Shown here: positions 13,046-23,028 of the stretch, in pieces
How positions within the stretch are numbered: the first letter of the stretch is position 1
How the letters are laid out: every line of letters begins with the position of its first letter
Source of the DNA: Purshia tridentata
Taxonomy: Eukaryota; Streptophyta; Magnoliopsida; Rosales; Rosaceae
Direction: 5' to 3'
Length of the DNA stretch: 45,294 bases
Assembly (NCBI GenBank): GCA_003254885.1
Contig: QANT01004668.1
Span: 1 to 45,294 of the forward strand
The notes under the pieces: model-generated
Databases searched by the model: none
The model's input: only the letters and a program-made list of their open reading frames with translations
What the model was told of the DNA's origin: nothing
Made by a program: the position numbers and the translations under genes

Positions 13046-14068
13046 TTACCAACACTCATACAGATTTACATCTGTGCGGAGCCGGAAGTACACTTCTCCC
13101 TCAAATGAATCAGTCTTCAAAGTGGCTATCCCTTGAGCCATGAAGAAATCACCGGTACCACCAATCACTGAAATATCTCTGGTCTTGTTCATCAATGGAT
13201 CAGCCCCAGCAAAGTTGATGCTTTCCCTGTGCTTGGTGGAGTTAAATACAAAGGAGAAGCCAAGCCAGGCGGTGAATATATCTTTCTTGTCGTAGAAATA
13301 GAAGCCCTGCGCACGACCAACTGGGGTTGAGTGCAGATTGTTGTCTAAGGTAATGGGATCATCAAACACAACCATGTCACCAAAATGGTTTTGTCCTCCC
13401 AATATGGTTCTGTTTGCCCAAGCAGGCACTACTACAAAAAATGCTTTTTATAGCATTGATTCATAGCATTTTTTAGAAAAGTGCTATAAAAACTAACTTA
13501 TTATAACACTTTCTTAAAAATGCTATGGTATCCTGTATACTATAGAATTTTTATATACTTATATTAACAACATTTATTGAATATATCTACTTAGTTTAAA
13601 TTTCAGATAACAAAACAAAAAAGAAAAAGAATATATCATAAGTTCTCAGACAAAGCACACACACCACACACACACACTCTCTCTCTCTCGTCTTCGCTCT
13701 TGGTCACTCAGCTCAGTGATCATGACTCTACTCCAACCCCCGTGAGCTGAACTCGCTGACATTGTAGATGAAACTCATTGAATCTCTCAAATCGTCAACA
13801 ATCAGGTTCTCATTCTCTCTTTCTTAGATTTTTTTAGGACAATTGGCTTGTGTGTGGTTAATTTGATAGATTGAGCAAATTGGCTACGAATTCAATTTCA
13901 CGGCAATTCTTGGCATTCTTTCCATTTTAAATAATGTCATGGAAGTAAAACACCAGCCTTTTACATTTGTGATCCCGGATTTGCTTGCCGGGTGTGGCTG
14001 AAGAGCTAGACACGAGGAGGAGGAAGAAGAGGAAAAGAGCTGGAATTGGTTTGATAACGTAAAGCCAT
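13046..14068 (-). pseudogene. Dirigent pseudogene split by a CACTA fragment
   Basis: The 3' part (13046-13426) is an open frame of about 126 codons that is roughly 86% identical by eye to the intact dirigent at 15796-16368 and ends in the same LYECW terminus. The 5' part (about 13886-14068) retains the signal-peptide region and the [11 protein letters not shown] motif. Between them sits about 460 nt of foreign DNA that starts with a CACTA terminus. Further damage is a one-base shift just after the ATG at 14068 and an in-frame TAA at 13927-13929 directly after FHDII. The gene cannot make a full dirigent protein. A relic TATA box (TTTATATAA, 14145-14154) remains upstream. Confidence 0.88.
13427..13885. 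mobile_element. Truncated CACTA (En/Spm) transposon end
   Basis: The insert begins CACTACTACAAAAAATGC at 13427, the hallmark CACTA terminal inverted repeat. It is followed by palindromic subterminal repeats built on TAGCATTTTT and GTGCTATA (about 13446-13530). The inner part has a CA then CT microsatellite (13655-13690) and a stretch that looks like a transcribed leader ending CAATCAG/GTTCTC. The right boundary, about 13885, is set only by where dirigent homology resumes. No matching second terminus (TTTTTTGTAGTAGTG) is present, so the far end is deleted and no 3-bp target duplication can be verified. Confidence 0.7.
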
Positions 14069-14154
14069 GTTTACCAGGACGAGAGAAATTTAGTGACAAG
14101 TTTATGCTTGAGGAGTACGTTGGGAGTTGGCAAAAGTAAATCCCATTATATAAA

Positions 14155-15795
14155 GGATGCTTAAGACAATTTCTGTGCTACTTTCCATTTTGGTTTTTGG
14201 TCTTTCTCCTAAAATACTAATTAGCTTTACTTGCACATCATCGTTAATGATTTTCCAAAATGGGAAAAGGTATAATTTGCTTCTTCTATGAACGTGGATC
14301 ACTGCCTGTATTGTCTTGATCACTTCATATCTACGACTAACGTAATCATTGGCGCACCTGCAAATTTTGGCGCCATATATATTTGTTCTTTTCTTTCTAA
14401 TTAAGGTGCCTATAGTTGGGGAAAGTGTAACAACTTATAGAAAACAGAAAGGAAGTGAATTTTATTAACTGAATTAAAAGGACCTATAAAATATTATTTT
14501 CACGGCTTTAGTTACTTGCAGTCTATGATATCCAATTAGATTCTGAAAGCACGTTGTGGTCGGAAAAGAAAGTACCTGGGAAGCAAAAACAAGAATAATA
14601 TATACTGCAAGAAGTTTTCGGCGGTTAAGTTAGCTAGGTTTAGCTTTAAATTAAGAAGTTTGGTGGGCATTGTGATCTTTAATCTAGTAGAATTATATGT
14701 GATATAACGTTGATGCTTGGTTATTATTATTTTTTTCTTTAAACCTCTTACCAAAAGAAGAAATTTAATTCATCATTCAATAACCGACAACAATATTCGT
14801 TTTAAAGAGGTAGATAAGGTGGTTAGCGGGTTGGTGCCTCCTAATGCAAGTTTTGCCTTACTTATCCACTTTGATGCACTCATGCACCCCCTCTTTCTCG
14901 TTGACTAGTTGGTAACGAGACACAAGTGTCCCTGCAAGTTGCAACTGCATTATAAAGATAAAATAAAACTACCCGAAATGAAACATCATCATGGTACGCA
15001 TATAGTGAATTTAGGAGGGTTGTCCAACTTAAATAAATATAGCAATCTTTCATTAGTTTTATGTATGTAGTCCTAACTTGTGAGCAGCGTCACCAGGTTG
15101 TCCTGTCTGCAATAAATTAATTAATATTGCTTTTCTGACATTTCAAGGTGGTATTTTTGAATAAAACCACCTTATAGCCTGGTACCACCAACTCAGTTGT
15201 CAAGTATATATGTGCAACAAATGAATCGCACTAACCAATATATCACAGCCCGATATATATTGGCATCAACTATTTTTCCGAATTCTAAGAAAGGCACTTA
15301 CCATTGAAGTGGTGAGAACAGATGATAAAAGGTTAGAATCAGAATATGTTTAGAGTTCGATTTCCTCTAAAATAATTAAAAAATAGAAAAAAACAAGTCC
15401 AAAATTTTTATAGCGATACCCAAACTGCATAATATTCATATCCTTAAACAAGGATCTAGCACGATCAAAGGCGTCTGCTCGCAAATATGCAACTGGGGCC
15501 AATAAATATTAGAGACCTCACACATGTATTTGAGAATTCTTAGATAATTTTGGAATTAAATTCGAAATGCTTTGTAGATTTCTGAAATATTTGTGGATTT
15601 CCCAATTAAGTTGATACATGCAATTTGATGATGGATCTATTATTGATCACGTACAGCATTTCTTCCTAGGAAATAATGGATAAAAAGCATAGCAGTCTTT
15701 GGATAAAAACCAAACCAAATTCAAAGGCTCACATGCATTCATGGAAAATCGATGAGCCATAGCTAGCTAAGCTGGCTCGATCGTCACAAAAATCT
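14155..15795. other. Intergenic between the two dirigent copies
   Basis: No gene is visible. 14302-14375 keeps the promoter block shared with the intact dirigent gene. 15700-15795 probably holds the intact gene's 3' untranslated region. A stretch at 15295-15400 (GAGTTCGATTTC followed by an A-rich tail) weakly resembles a tRNA-derived SINE, which I do not claim. Confidence 0.5.
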
Positions 15796-16368
15796 TTACC
15801 AACACTCATACAATTTAATATCAACTCGGAGGCGAAAATACACTTCACCCTCAAACGCATCAGTCATCAAAGTGGCAATCCCTCGAGCCATGAAGAAGTC
15901 ACCAGTCCCACCAATCACCGACACGTCCCTCTTCTTGTTCATCAGTGGGTCCGCCCCAGCAAAGTTGATGCTTCCTCTGTGCTGGGTCGAGTTGAAAACG
16001 AATGAGAACCCTAGCCATGCAGTGAATATGTCTTTCTTGTCGTACAAGTAAAACCCCTGGGCTCGACCCACTGGGGTCGAGTGCAGATCGTTGTCTAAAG
16101 TGATTGGATCGTCAAAAACAACGACGTCGCCAAAATGGCTTTGTTTTGAAAGTATGGTCTTGTTGCCCCAAGCAGGTGAGCCCACAATAACCGCCGTTGC
16201 GTTGTGAGAGTTTTTGCCGTTGTAAACAATGTCGTGGAAATAGAAAACTAGGCGTTTGCAAGGGCGAGGACGAAGAGGGCGCTTTGGTTTTGGGGTTGGG
16301 GAGGCCAAGTTTACATGCAGGAGGAAGAAGAGAAAGAGAGCTGAAATAACTACTCTCTTTGCTTCCAT
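15796..16368 (-). CDS. Dirigent protein, DIR-a type, secreted
   Basis: A complete single-exon gene of 190 aa, the normal structure and size for dirigent proteins. These are extracellular beta-barrel proteins without catalytic power of their own that steer coupling of oxidase-generated phenoxy radicals, for example coniferyl alcohol to pinoresinol. Residues 1-22 form a signal peptide with a hydrophobic ALFLFFLL core, followed by a basic Pro-rich linker. The mature domain has [10 protein letters not shown], the DPIT strand, [17 protein letters not shown], the [15 protein letters not shown] block and the terminal [15 protein letters not shown]-glycosylation sequons NAT, NKT and NST are present. 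The ending and the GTGDF block most resemble the DIR-a clade (AtDIR5/6), so a lignan role is likely but inferred. It is a tandem paralogue of the broken copy at 13046-14068. Confidence 0.93.
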   Translation of the reverse strand: MEAKRVVISALFLFFLLHVNLASPTPKPKRPLRPRPCKRLVFYFHDIVYNGKNSHNATAVIVGSPAWGNKTILSKQSHFGDVVVFDDPITLDNDLHSTPVGRAQGFYLYDKKDIFTAWLGFSFVFNSTQHRGSINFAGADPLMNKKRDVSVIGGTGDFFMARGIATLMTDAFEGEVYFRLRVDIKLYECW

Positions 16369-16595
16369 TGCCAGCTAGCTATAATGCTTTGAGAAGTGAG
16401 TTGATCGGGTTGGAATTAGATAATCGTGTTATATATAGGAGTTTTGAAAATGTCAAATTAATTACAAAAGCTTGGCTTATAAGTCATCCTAGCCTTCATA
16501 TCCACACAAATTAATGCCTGATTCATTTTGTTAGCTTCATTTCTACGATTATCACAATCATTGGTGCATGACTTGGATTTTGGGGACCACTTGAG
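16369..16595 (-). promoter_or_regulatory. Promoter of the intact dirigent gene
   Basis: A TATA box (TATATATAA on the minus strand, 16429-16437) lies about 60 nt before the ATG. Further upstream, 16513-16589 aligns with 14302-14375 in front of the pseudogene copy, including CTTCAT-TCTACGA and AATCATTGGYGCA. This is the only non-coding part that I can align between the two copies. Confidence 0.7.
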
Positions 16596-16954
16596 CTGAG
16601 GCTTGGGTAAATATTAGGCATGCACTACGGGTTCTTTACTCGATCACTACAAAAGTTTCCCAAAGCAGTGGATTTAGAACATTTCTTCATGAGGGGGAGA
16701 AAATACAAGTTGTCTATCTCAATCTTTTTGAGACATTTTATTGAATATTTTTAAGAAACATATAAACGGATAAACTGAATTATTGGTGCAAATTAATGGG
16801 GTTTTTCTTTTTGGCGAATCTTCCTCGATCAAGACCATCAGAAGTTAAATTTATTTGATTTAATGATTAGTTAAATTTTATTAGAGTATCAAACTCAAAA
16901 CTATTTGACTATAAAATATATAATTGAGTTTTTATTCATATAAAGATGCAGGTT

Positions 16955-17561
16955 TTAAATTAAGAGCGACACTATTACCACCCACACCAATCAATTTTTT
17001 TAAAATATTTAATTATGCAAAAAAGCCTAAGAATGACACATGATGGAAAAAAAAAACAAACAAACAAAGAAGCCTAACTGGCAGCCATGGAAACTCATCT
17101 TCCCTCATGGCTGCTGCACATCCAACACCCCAATTAGACACCTTATATGTCCTCATCATCTACTGATGTAAACTATGATTGCATTTCGTCATGAGATGCT
17201 TCTCAATTGGTGTATAATTAACTAGTTTCTAGTATTGGGAAATTAAAACTGTTTATCAGAATTGAGATACTTTGGTGAACGAGCAACTTCATTCTAAGTA
17301 TAATAAATATTGCAGATTCCATCAGATAAAGCGCGCTATCATTTTTCTTTCTTAATTAGATTTAGTATTATAATTGAGATAAAGGAAGGGAAAGGGGAAG
17401 GCGAAGGCGAAGGGGAAGGGGAAGGGAAGGGGAAGGGGTAGTTTAGAAATAAAAAGGGAGTGAAATCAGTAGATTTATATTTTAACAAACTTGGTGAGAG
17501 GTAAATAAGGTGGGTGAATAAATAGGAATGAGGGGTGAGAATAGTGTCACTCTTAAATTAA
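16955..17561. mobile_element. Non-autonomous Mutator-like element (MULE MITE)
   Basis: The 589-nt element spans 16964-17552. Its termini are inverted: GAGCGACACTATTACCACCC on the left and, reverse-complemented, GAGTGACACTATTCTCACCC on the right. It is flanked by a perfect 9-bp duplication TTAAATTAA at 16955-16963 and 17553-17561. Nine-base target duplications are diagnostic of Mutator-family insertion. There is no transposase frame, so it is non-autonomous. The interior has a 9-bp hairpin (GCAGCCATG ... CATGGCTGC, about 17080-17120) and a G-rich minisatellite (17381-17438). Confidence 0.85.
17381..17438 (+). repeat. (GGGGAA)n-like G-rich minisatellite
   Basis: Purine-only tract of GGGGAAG and GGCGAAG units with at least six runs of three or more G, potentially G-quadruplex forming. 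It lies inside the MULE. Confidence 0.8.
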
Positions 17562-18759
17562 AATATCGAGATTTTTACATTAAGAATATCTTAATTATCA
17601 AGTTATCAACAAAGTAAAAAAGGACCCCTACATAAAAAGGTTCCCAAGATCAACAAGATTTGCTTTCTTTCACTCCATATACCACTTCCAAATTTGGAGG
17701 GTGAAAATAACTCCATGGCAACCAATCTAATCAACAATTAGATTGTATCTCACATGATGAGATTTTCTAACTTTGATTTATAATGATCCTAGTATTTTCG
17801 GGCTTATCCACTTCATTTTTTTTTGCTGTGTCGCTAAGTCTGACTACCAATTATGTCAGTTTTTCCCCGTATAGTATACTAGCCACCAGATCCACCAACC
17901 TAGCTAGGTACGTAGCTAATCTCTTTCATATATAAAACATCATTCAGTGAAATTAAACAAAAATTTAGAATCGAAATGTGTGATACAATGTGATCGAGTA
18001 ATAGAAATATAATACAACAAATAAATTTTCCTCTAATTCTCTCTTGTTATGTCAAGTTCTCGTTCACAAAAATTACCGCAGTATGCATATTAATAACTAA
18101 ACTAATAATTGAATTATTGGTTCATCACTTTGTCTCACTTAACCACTCATACTCACTCTTACGAAGAGTTATTATACATGAATGACACTTCCAGTTTGTT
18201 TGACGAAACTTTTTATGGACCTAATCCATGAAAAAAGAAAAGTTAATGAACTTTTATAAGATAAAAAGATTGATTAAGAACTTATATTAATTTTTTTAAA
18301 TACGAAATTATAGTCAATTTTTTTTAAATAAAAAGAAAAAAGTTATTGTAAATAGTTTCCCTTACTCTGTACTTTGTAAATTACGATTTGACTGGTGTAT
18401 TCTTAGGTGCCCTGGGCACAGAGTTATAATGGTTTTTTAACTTTGTTTCTTAATTAAAATAAAAAATAAAAATGAAAAATGAAAAAGTTGAGAATTTCAA
18501 GCCTTACGTTGGGTTTACGTTCAGACCCAAAAAATGTTGGGCCTAGGCCTTGGTTAGCCCTGGAACTGTTTCACTTGCCCGGAATTAAAGCTCCAAACCG
18601 ACATCAAGAAAAGTTAATTATTCTTTCATTTTCAGAAGAGAAAAAAGATTACAAGATAATATGGATTAACAGAACTACAGATAGTGACCAAACACCAAAC
18701 TCTCTGGATCTATTTACCAAACAAAAGAAAAACATAAGTCTTTTTCCTCCGTAATCACC
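17562..18759. other. Intergenic upstream of the CNL stump
   Basis: AT-rich, with no supported gene. An open frame at 18479-18754 has no protein-like features. The last few hundred bases would be the old promoter and leader of the CNL gene. Confidence 0.5.
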
Positions 18760-19211
18760 ATGGAGTCCTTTGTCTTCAACCTTGCAGAGAATGTGTTGGA
18801 AAGGCTTGCTTCCCATGCTTACCAGGAGATTTGCTTGGCAAGGGGTGTCAAAGTTGAGCTACACAATTTCAAGGGAACTTTGTCAACCATCACAACAGTC
18901 GCGGGCTCACCGAATGGTTGGGAAGGCTCAAAGATGTTTGCTATGACATTGACGATGTGCTCGACAGATTTGAATACCAAAAATTGCGGATGCGAGTGCT
19001 TAACCGTGGGAGTATCAAAGGAAATGTACGCAACTTGTTTTTACGTCCAAATTCGGTCTTTTTCAACTTCGAAATGGGACGTCAAATCAAAGATATTAGA
19101 GCAAGCTTAATTGTACTTGAAGCTGAAAAAAATCGATTTGATCTCTCAAAATTACCGAAAGCTGGAGATTCTCATACCGTACACAAGGAGAGGGAGACTT
19201 ACTCTGCTGTG
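18760..19211 (+). pseudogene. CNL disease-resistance gene fragment (Rx_N coiled coil only)
   Basis: The start MESFVFNLAENVLERLAS followed by AYQEICLA and GVK-E-L is the Rx N-terminal coiled-coil domain of CC-NB-LRR immune receptors. After STITTV (about 18898) the expected LLDAEE segment of some 12 residues is missing and the frame shifts. The sequence then resumes in another frame as LTEWLGRLKDVCYDIDDVLD, the EDVID-like motif, through to HKERETYS. It stops at the Copia LTR at 19212, before the NB-ARC domain, and no NB-ARC or LRR sequence reappears on the other side of the element. It is therefore a dead 5' stump. Confidence 0.85.
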
Positions 19212-19737
19212 TGTTGAGAACTATTAGAGTACACAACTCTAATATTTAAATTGGCAGAGAGACAATACAAGTAAACAAATTACTTGTATTAAAGACATAA
19301 AATATTACAACACAGCCACTCACAAAGAAAAGCTCATAGCTTGCATTAGCTTGGATTATTACAAAGAAGGTGCCTCCTCCTATTTATAGGCTTTGAGGAG
19401 GTTAATCCAATGGTTAGAAGCTATACAAGTGTCACCCATCTAAGGGTGGTTCTAGAATCTTCTTACAAGCTTCTAGAATACTTCTAGAGTATTCCATGTT
19501 CTAAGAGGTTCTACACCTTTCTTAGAAATTTCTAGATACACATCAACATCTGTACTTCTCTAGCTTATTCTAGAGAATTCTCAAAACCATTCAATTCTCT
19601 AACTTCTAGTTTAATCTAGAAGAACACCTAGCTTAGATATTTCTAGATAGCTACCAACTTGCATACACATCAATAGCTATACTTCTCTAGCTTATTCTAG
19701 AGAATTCTCAAATGGGCTGGAGTTGATATATTTAACA
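19212..19737 (-). repeat. Copia 3' LTR (left copy)
   Basis: 526 nt running TGTTGAGAAC ... TATTTAACA on the plus strand. Minus-strand TATA box CCTATAAATAGG lies at about 19379-19390. The first roughly 300 nt match the right LTR closely. The remainder, the U3 part in element orientation, does not align with it beyond short TCTAGA-rich phrases. Confidence 0.85.
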
Positions 19738-19747
19738 CTCCCCCTCA
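19738..19747 (-). promoter_or_regulatory. Polypurine tract of the Copia element
   Basis: On the minus strand TGAGGGGGAG ends directly at the LTR start TGTTAAAT, where plus-strand DNA synthesis of the element would be primed. Confidence 0.75.
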
Positions 19748-20539
19748 ACACCAGCTCATTCTTCTCACCACGTTGAGTTGAAGACGAAATTTTTCGATCG
19801 ATCCATCAGGACGACGTTTTATCTTGTACACCCATTTGCATGATATGGGTTTCACATCTCTTGGCTTTGGCACTAGTTCCCAAGTTTGATTTTGCTCAAG
19901 CGTAGTGATCTCTTCTCCCATGGCTTTAAGCCACTCAGAATTATGTGATGCTTATTCAAACACCTCAGGTTCAACTGCTTCTTCTGCTATGGCTGCGTTG
20001 GCGTATTTAGGATTTGGCTTTCGTATTCTCGTTGACCTTTTGAGTTGTGACTGTGGGCTTGATTCTTCTGCTTCACTAGCTAGTGACTGATATATACCAG
20101 TTTGCCAAGGATTCTGAGTTACTTCGTGGCTAGCATCATCGCGGTCAAGCGAATCCTCAGGCTCATCTGAACTCGATTGAACTTGAGTAGTTTGCTCCCC
20201 CATCTTCTGTTGTAGCTTATCTTCACTTTGTCTTGAGTCTGGTAACACCTCTTTTTCTGAGGACCACCAGGACGATGCTTCATCGAACACCACATCTCGT
20301 GATGTGTAACACTTTCCATTTGTAGGATCACAACATTTCCACCCTTTTCTCTGGTTGTCATATCCTACAAAGATACATCTAACGGCCTTTTTGTCGAACT
20401 TGCTATGTAGATGACTTGGAACAAATACGTAGCACACACAACCGAATACTTGAAAGTAACTAACTGTAGGTTTCATACCCCACAGTTTCTCAAAGGGTGA
20501 AACAAATTCTAACCTTGGTTGAGGGAGTTTGTTAATCAC
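19748..20539 (-). pseudogene. Copia pol remnant: integrase C-terminus fused to a cut reverse transcriptase
   Basis: Reading leftward from the gap: the end of the integrase core (LPQPRLEFVSPFEKLWG), the integrase C-terminal region with the FGCVCYVFVP and KAVRCIFVGYD blocks, a Ser- and Glu-rich linker, then the start of RVT_2 (NQTWELVP, CKWVYKIKR). An in-frame stop follows EPEVFE at about 19952-19954. The reverse transcriptase breaks off shortly after CKWVYKIKRRPDGS and is joined directly to the element's 3' end, removing nearly 2 kb that an intact element would have (fingers, palm with the YVDD motif, RNase H). Confidence 0.85.
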
Positions 20540-20823
20540 NNNNNNNNNNNNNNNNNNNNNNNNNNNNNNNNNNNNNNNNNNNNNNNNNNNNNNNNNNNNN
20601 NNNNNNNNNNNNNNNNNNNNNNNNNNNNNNNNNNNNNNNNNNNNNNNNNNNNNNNNNNNNNNNNNNNNNNNNNNNNNNNNNNNNNNNNNNNNNNNNNNNN
20701 NNNNNNNNNNNNNNNNNNNNNNNNNNNNNNNNNNNNNNNNNNNNNNNNNNNNNNNNNNNNNNNNNNNNNNNNNNNNNNNNNNNNNNNNNNNNNNNNNNNN
20801 NNNNNNNNNNNNNNNNNNNNNNN
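20540..20823. other. Assembly gap (284 N)
   Basis: Unknown bases lie between the gag zinc knuckle and the integrase core end. An intact Copia element has about 1 kb here (protease plus integrase catalytic core). Either the gap length is an estimate, or the element has another deletion. Confidence 0.98.
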
Positions 20824-21684
20824 ATTACTCTCTGTGGGCTTTTTGAACCAACAATCTTTCGCCATGTGACCCTTCTTTCCACAGTTGTAGCATTTGCCCT
20901 CGAACTTTTTATTATTCTTGGATTGACCACGATTGCCGTGATATTTTGGAGCTCCCCCTGGCCGAGAACTTCCTTCTCCTTGATGACTTTTCGCCTTGTC
21001 ACCGTTTCTTTTAGATCCACCATCGACATGCTGCTTGAAGCTACCTTTGCTTCTGTTGGTGTAGAGCGCTTCCTCCTCACCTTTTGATGAGACCCCTCCT
21101 CTTTGCTTAGCCAAAGCTTCTTGATCGGCAAGCAAATTTTCAAACTCAACAAGTGATGGTTGAGTCGGCCATCCTTGTATAGCGGCAACGAAGCCTCGGT
21201 ATTCGGGTCTCAGACCATGGACAATTATTCTTTTTATCCTGGATTCCACAATAGCAGCAGTAGGATCTAATTCAGAAATTTCACGGCAGATCGACTTTAC
21301 CTTGTAGAAATACTGAGCAATCGTCATGTCGCGTTGTGCAACTGACAATAGCTCGTTCTCGAGAAGCTGTAGCCTTGTATCATTCCTTCTTGAAAAAAGT
21401 GTGGCGAAGGTGTCCCATGCTTCTTTTGGTGTTGTAGCGTTTCTTATGTGCTCTAGCAATTCTTCTTCAACTGTTGTCTTTAGGACAAACAAAGCTTTAC
21501 CTGCTTTGATTTTCCACTTGCGCAAAATGCCAGTGGTGTCTTCTTCTGGTGGTGTGACGTCGTTGCCACCGACGACTTCCCAAAGATCTTGGCCTTGTAG
21601 GTAAGACTCCATGCATGTTGCCCTCGTGTTGTAATTTTGGTTATTGAGCTTCTTGATTCCTCCAACTACTTGAAGGTCACCCAT
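20824..21684 (-). pseudogene. Copia gag with CCHC zinc knuckle, runs into the gap
   Basis: Starts at the ATG at 21684 (MGDLQVVGGIKKLNNQNY) and is open for about 287 codons to the gap. It shows the UBN2/gag_pre layout: an N-terminal N-Y-W-like block, LFVLKTTVEEELLEHI, ATTPKEAWDTFATLF, LENELLSVAQ, the HGLRPEYRGFVAAIQGW block, a basic Gly- and Lys-rich linker, then the CCHC zinc knuckle CYNCGKKGHMAKDC that binds element RNA. This part is undamaged, so gag may once have been made. It is listed as a pseudogene because the element as a whole is dead. Confidence 0.85.
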
Positions 21685-21787
21685 CGTGCCAGCAGAGTTT
21701 CGATACACTAAACAAGATTAACCTTGCAAAGTACTGAACTCCTCACAATTCTTGGAAGCTTCACCCAAGTCGGCCCGTGGTCGAACC

Positions 21788-21799
21788 GCTCTGATACCA
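21788..21799 (-). promoter_or_regulatory. Primer-binding site, initiator tRNA-Met
   Basis: TGGTATCAGAGC on the minus strand, two bases inside the right LTR, is the standard plant Copia site complementary to the 3' end of initiator tRNA-Met. It fixes the element's orientation. Confidence 0.9.
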
Positions 21800-21801
21800 A
21801 T

Positions 21802-22386
21802 TGTTGAGAACTATTAGAGTACACAACTCTAATATTTAAATTGGCAGAGAGACAACACAAGTAAACAAATTACTTGTATTAAAGACATAAAATATTACAA
21901 CACAGCCACTCACAAAGAAAAGCTCACAGCTTGGATTAGCTTAAATTAGCTTACATTAGCTTGGATTATTACAAAGAAGACTTGAATTGCTTAGACTTGC
22001 TTGATCCGCTTGGATGGTTACAAATGAGGTGCCTCCTCCTATTTATAGGCTTTGAGGAGGTTAATCCAATGATTAGAAACTATACAAGTGTCACCCATCT
22101 AAGGGTGGTTCTAGAATCCTCCATATTCTACACTTTTCTTTTATCTACTACAAGCTTCTAGAATACTTCTAGAGTATTCCATGTTCTAGGAGGTGCTACA
22201 CTTTTCTTAGATATTTATTTACATGGTTCTAGAGACTTCCATATGCTAGAACTTTGAAGAGTTTTCTAGAAATTGGCCTTACCCTTAATTCTTAAACTTT
22301 GTGGAATTTTCTAGAACTTGGGCTGGGCCTATGTAGAAAAACCTCATTTTTCATGGGTTTTGCACCAAAATTGCTGGGTTGTGACA
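21802..22386 (-). repeat. Copia 5' LTR (right copy)
   Basis: About 585 nt, TGTTGAGAAC ... TTGTGACA. It carries small insertions that the left LTR lacks, including repeated TTAGCTT phrases (about 21933-21965) and about 40 nt before the GTGCCTCC block. Its outer 250 nt are unlike the left LTR, so the outer boundary at 22386 is provisional. Confidence 0.7.
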
Positions 22387-23028
22387 AGTTGCTCAAAATC
22401 ATATTGAATGAATCTCTCGTTATATATAAGAAGTGAACTATTATTTCTTAAAAGATTCTCTCATTATTATTAAGACAGACAGGGAAGTTATAAATTACAC
22501 TTCAATAGTTAACAATTGCATGAAGACCTACAGAAACACAGATATATTCATTACATACCCACACACGATAATCTGACCTTGACTTCAAAACACACTCAAG
22601 CTCCCCATTCAGATCTAATCTCATCTTTCTTTAGTAGGCTGTAAAGGAAGCTCAGCTCATTAGTGCCAAACAAGGCAGGGAAGCTAACTGCTACAGTTGA
22701 CGGTTGAGGAAGGCAGACAAGAAACATAAGTCAAGGTTGCTCAATGTAAAGCAACAAACTGAACCACAGGGTAGTAAGGTGGAATCAAGAGACGATTTGG
22801 AATTCGTACACAGATTTTAACATCAATAGAAATGGTCCTTGCGAAAAAAAAAATCTTACAAAACAGGGGCAAATGCATCCATTGTACAAACACATACAAT
22901 ACACTAGGCATGTAAGAAATTGATTCTAGAATATTACTTCTCAAAGAGTAGGGGAAAATTTAAAACAATAAAAATGAAATAGAACAAATCTTCTTCTTTA
23001 TTTTTCACTATGCGACTATTAAAATCAT
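22387..23028. other. Intergenic and BADC 3' untranslated region
   Basis: No gene is visible. The part near 23028 is expected to be the BADC 3' untranslated region and polyadenylation zone (A-rich on the plus strand, several AATAAA-like motifs). The rest is unassigned AT-rich DNA. Confidence 0.5.

Larger units (their letters stand above)
19212..22386 (-). mobile_element. Defective Ty1/Copia LTR retrotransposon
   Basis: Two LTRs flank gag-pol remnants read on the minus strand, so the element's 5' LTR is the right-hand copy. Next to it is a primer-binding site for initiator tRNA-Met (21788-21799), and next to the left LTR is a polypurine tract. The order gag, integrase, reverse transcriptase is that of Copia. 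Most of the reverse transcriptase and all of RNase H are absent, and an N gap hides the protease and integrase core. The element cannot move by itself. No matching 5-bp target duplication is seen (CTGTG left, AGTTG right). Confidence 0.88.

Noticed and set aside
15295..15400. B-box-like GAGTTCGATTTC with an A-rich tail
   Set aside because: The A-box is not convincing and no target duplication was found, so I do not call a SINE here.
18479..18754. 91-codon open frame upstream of the CNL stump
   Set aside because: No recognisable domain, no conservation known to me, and AT-rich codon content. It is most likely the old promoter or leader region of the resistance gene.
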